A program made the position numbers and the translations under genes. Source: Acidobacteriota bacterium (GTDB lineage Bacteria; Acidobacteriota; Terriglobia; Terriglobales; Acidobacteriaceae). Taken from it: a stretch of 6,657 bases of DNA. Below the pieces are notes generated by a model, which was given only the letters and a program-made list of their open reading frames with translations, was not told the DNA's origin and made no database searches. The DNA lies in assembly GCA_021781255.1 (NCBI GenBank), contig JAJXXG010000288.1:1-6657 (forward strand). Reading direction: 5' to 3'. Each line of letters starts with the position of its first letter. Within the stretch, counting starts at the first letter, position 1. This document shows, one piece after another, positions 6,015-6,657 of this stretch.

Positions 6015-6657
6015 CGCGTCCTCAAATACTCGATCAGGTCGTTGAGTTCATCTTTGGTCAGATCGTTTGTTCGTCCATGTTTGTCTTCCGGATTGAAGAC
6101 GGTCCATATCTCTTCCAGCGACGAAGCGGACCCATCGTGCAGATATGGCGCTGACAGTGCTATGTTCGTCAGTTGCGGTGTGTCCAGCAATCCTGAGTCA
6201 TCCGTCGCCTTCTTCGTTCCCACGTCAAACGACTTCTGATCCGTCCCCTTGGGCCCGCTGTGGCAATACACGCAGCGATTTGTCAGAGGGATTGGAGCGC
6301 CAAACTTATCCACTGCACGCACAAAGAGCGCCTTGCCGCGTTCCTGCGCGGGCGTCAATTCGTAGCCAGGCAGCTTATATCGATTAGGCCGCGGAGGCAG
6401 ACTCTGAATGTAGGTCACAAGATCGGATAGCGTCAGATCGTCGTACTGCTCCGAGCGCCAGAAGTACTTCTCCGTGCGCGGGCCGCACTCGGTCGGCAAA
6501 TTCGGATTACCGCCGTTCCACTTGTAGGGTGCGGTACCCTTGAGATCCTCAATCGGACGATTGTCCACAATGTCGCGTCCAAATCCATCCGGCTCCAGAT
6601 CCCACTGCAAGCCATCGAACGTGGAGTCGATATGACAGTTCGCACAGGCGATCTGCC
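6011..6657 (-). CDS. Di-heme c-type cytochrome, cytochrome c peroxidase/MauG-like (partial, N-terminus missing)
   Basis: The gene enters from the right edge; 214 codons and a TGA stop (6011-6013) are visible. Two heme c attachment motifs are present: CANCH at 6632-6646, four residues from the edge, and CVYCH at 6260-6274, 124 residues later. This spacing resembles bacterial di-heme peroxidases. After the first heme comes DSTFDGLQWDLEPDGFGRD, then WNGGNPNLPTECGPRTEKYF. After the second come SGP, the typical LLDTPQLTNIALSAPYLHDG segment and SSLEEIWTVFN, with a C-terminal helix ending in RTR. Family members are periplasmic and either reduce hydrogen peroxide or oxidise a substrate through high-valent heme. 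The GLQWDL context is also seen, from memory, in large proteins that fuse an N-terminal beta propeller to this domain, so the missing part may be large. The TTG at 6608-6610 is not the start, because the first heme lies upstream of it in frame. It overlaps the propeller start by ATGA. Confidence 0.85.
   Translation of the reverse strand, partial: QIACANCHIDSTFDGLQWDLEPDGFGRDIVDNRPIEDLKGTAPYKWNGGNPNLPTECGPRTEKYFWRSEQYDDLTLSDLVTYIQSLPPRPNRYKLPGYELTPAQERGKALFVRAVDKFGAPIPLTNRCVYCHSGPKGTDQKSFDVGTKKATDDSGLLDTPQLTNIALSAPYLHDGSASSLEEIWTVFNPEDKHGRTNDLTKDELNDLIEYLRTR

Noticed and set aside
5328..6239. Long plus-strand open frame of 303 codons
   Set aside because: It is antisense to the propeller and cytochrome genes, both of which show clear family motifs. 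It has no RBS or domain of its own.
6608..6610. TTG as the start codon of the cytochrome gene
   Set aside because: The frame stays open upstream and contains the first heme motif CANCH, so the gene continues past the window edge.
1..6657. tRNA or rRNA genes, CRISPR arrays, insertion sequences
   Set aside because: I saw no regularly spaced direct repeats, no transposase-like protein, and no cloverleaf or rRNA-like sequence on either strand.

Overview
The window looks like chromosomal DNA of a Gram-negative, GC-rich soil-type bacterium. An Acidobacteriota member (Terriglobia-like) is my best guess. The reasons are the style of a PIG-L deacetylase tail, an outer-membrane porin with a long N-terminal coiled coil, a di-heme cytochrome c peroxidase/MauG-like protein, and stand-alone 'two-component regulator propeller' repeats. 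The taxonomic call is inference only.

Layout, left to right: (1) 2-157 (+), the last 51 residues of a PIG-L-type deacetylase that enters from the left edge. (2) 158-527, a 370-base gap with an AT-rich stretch (about 221-365) that holds a nested inverted repeat and a weak promoter candidate, followed by a GC-rich leader able to form three successive hairpins. (3) 528-2330 (+), a 600-residue exported porin with a coiled-coil stalk. (4) 2358-2389, a strong hairpin between convergent genes that probably terminates transcription from both sides. (5) A tightly packed minus-strand operon that enters from the right edge. In transcription order it holds a partial di-heme c-type cytochrome (6657-6011), a secreted seven-bladed propeller protein (6014-4920), a divergent RidA/YjgF-fold protein (4910-4401) and a long periplasmic substrate-binding-type protein (4395-2413).

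The four operon genes are joined by an ATGA stop/start overlap, then by gaps of 9 and 5 bases in which the stop codon of one gene lies in or next to the Shine-Dalgarno of the next. They are very likely co-translated. Three of the four proteins look exported (periplasmic redox cytochrome, propeller, ligand-binding protein), and the RidA-like protein is the only cytoplasmic-looking one. No ABC permease or ATPase is present in the window. The combination suggests a periplasmic ligand-sensing or substrate-oxidising unit of unknown substrate. It resembles in outline, but is not shown to be, the known association of ABC-type binding proteins and beta-propeller proteins with PQQ-dependent alcohol oxidation clusters.

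Most notable details: the binding protein carries a second, partial copy of its own ligand-binding lobe at the C-terminus. The linker between the two copies contains a perfect 14-bp inverted repeat that is translated in frame. The RidA-like protein has Ser where the deaminase Arg normally sits.
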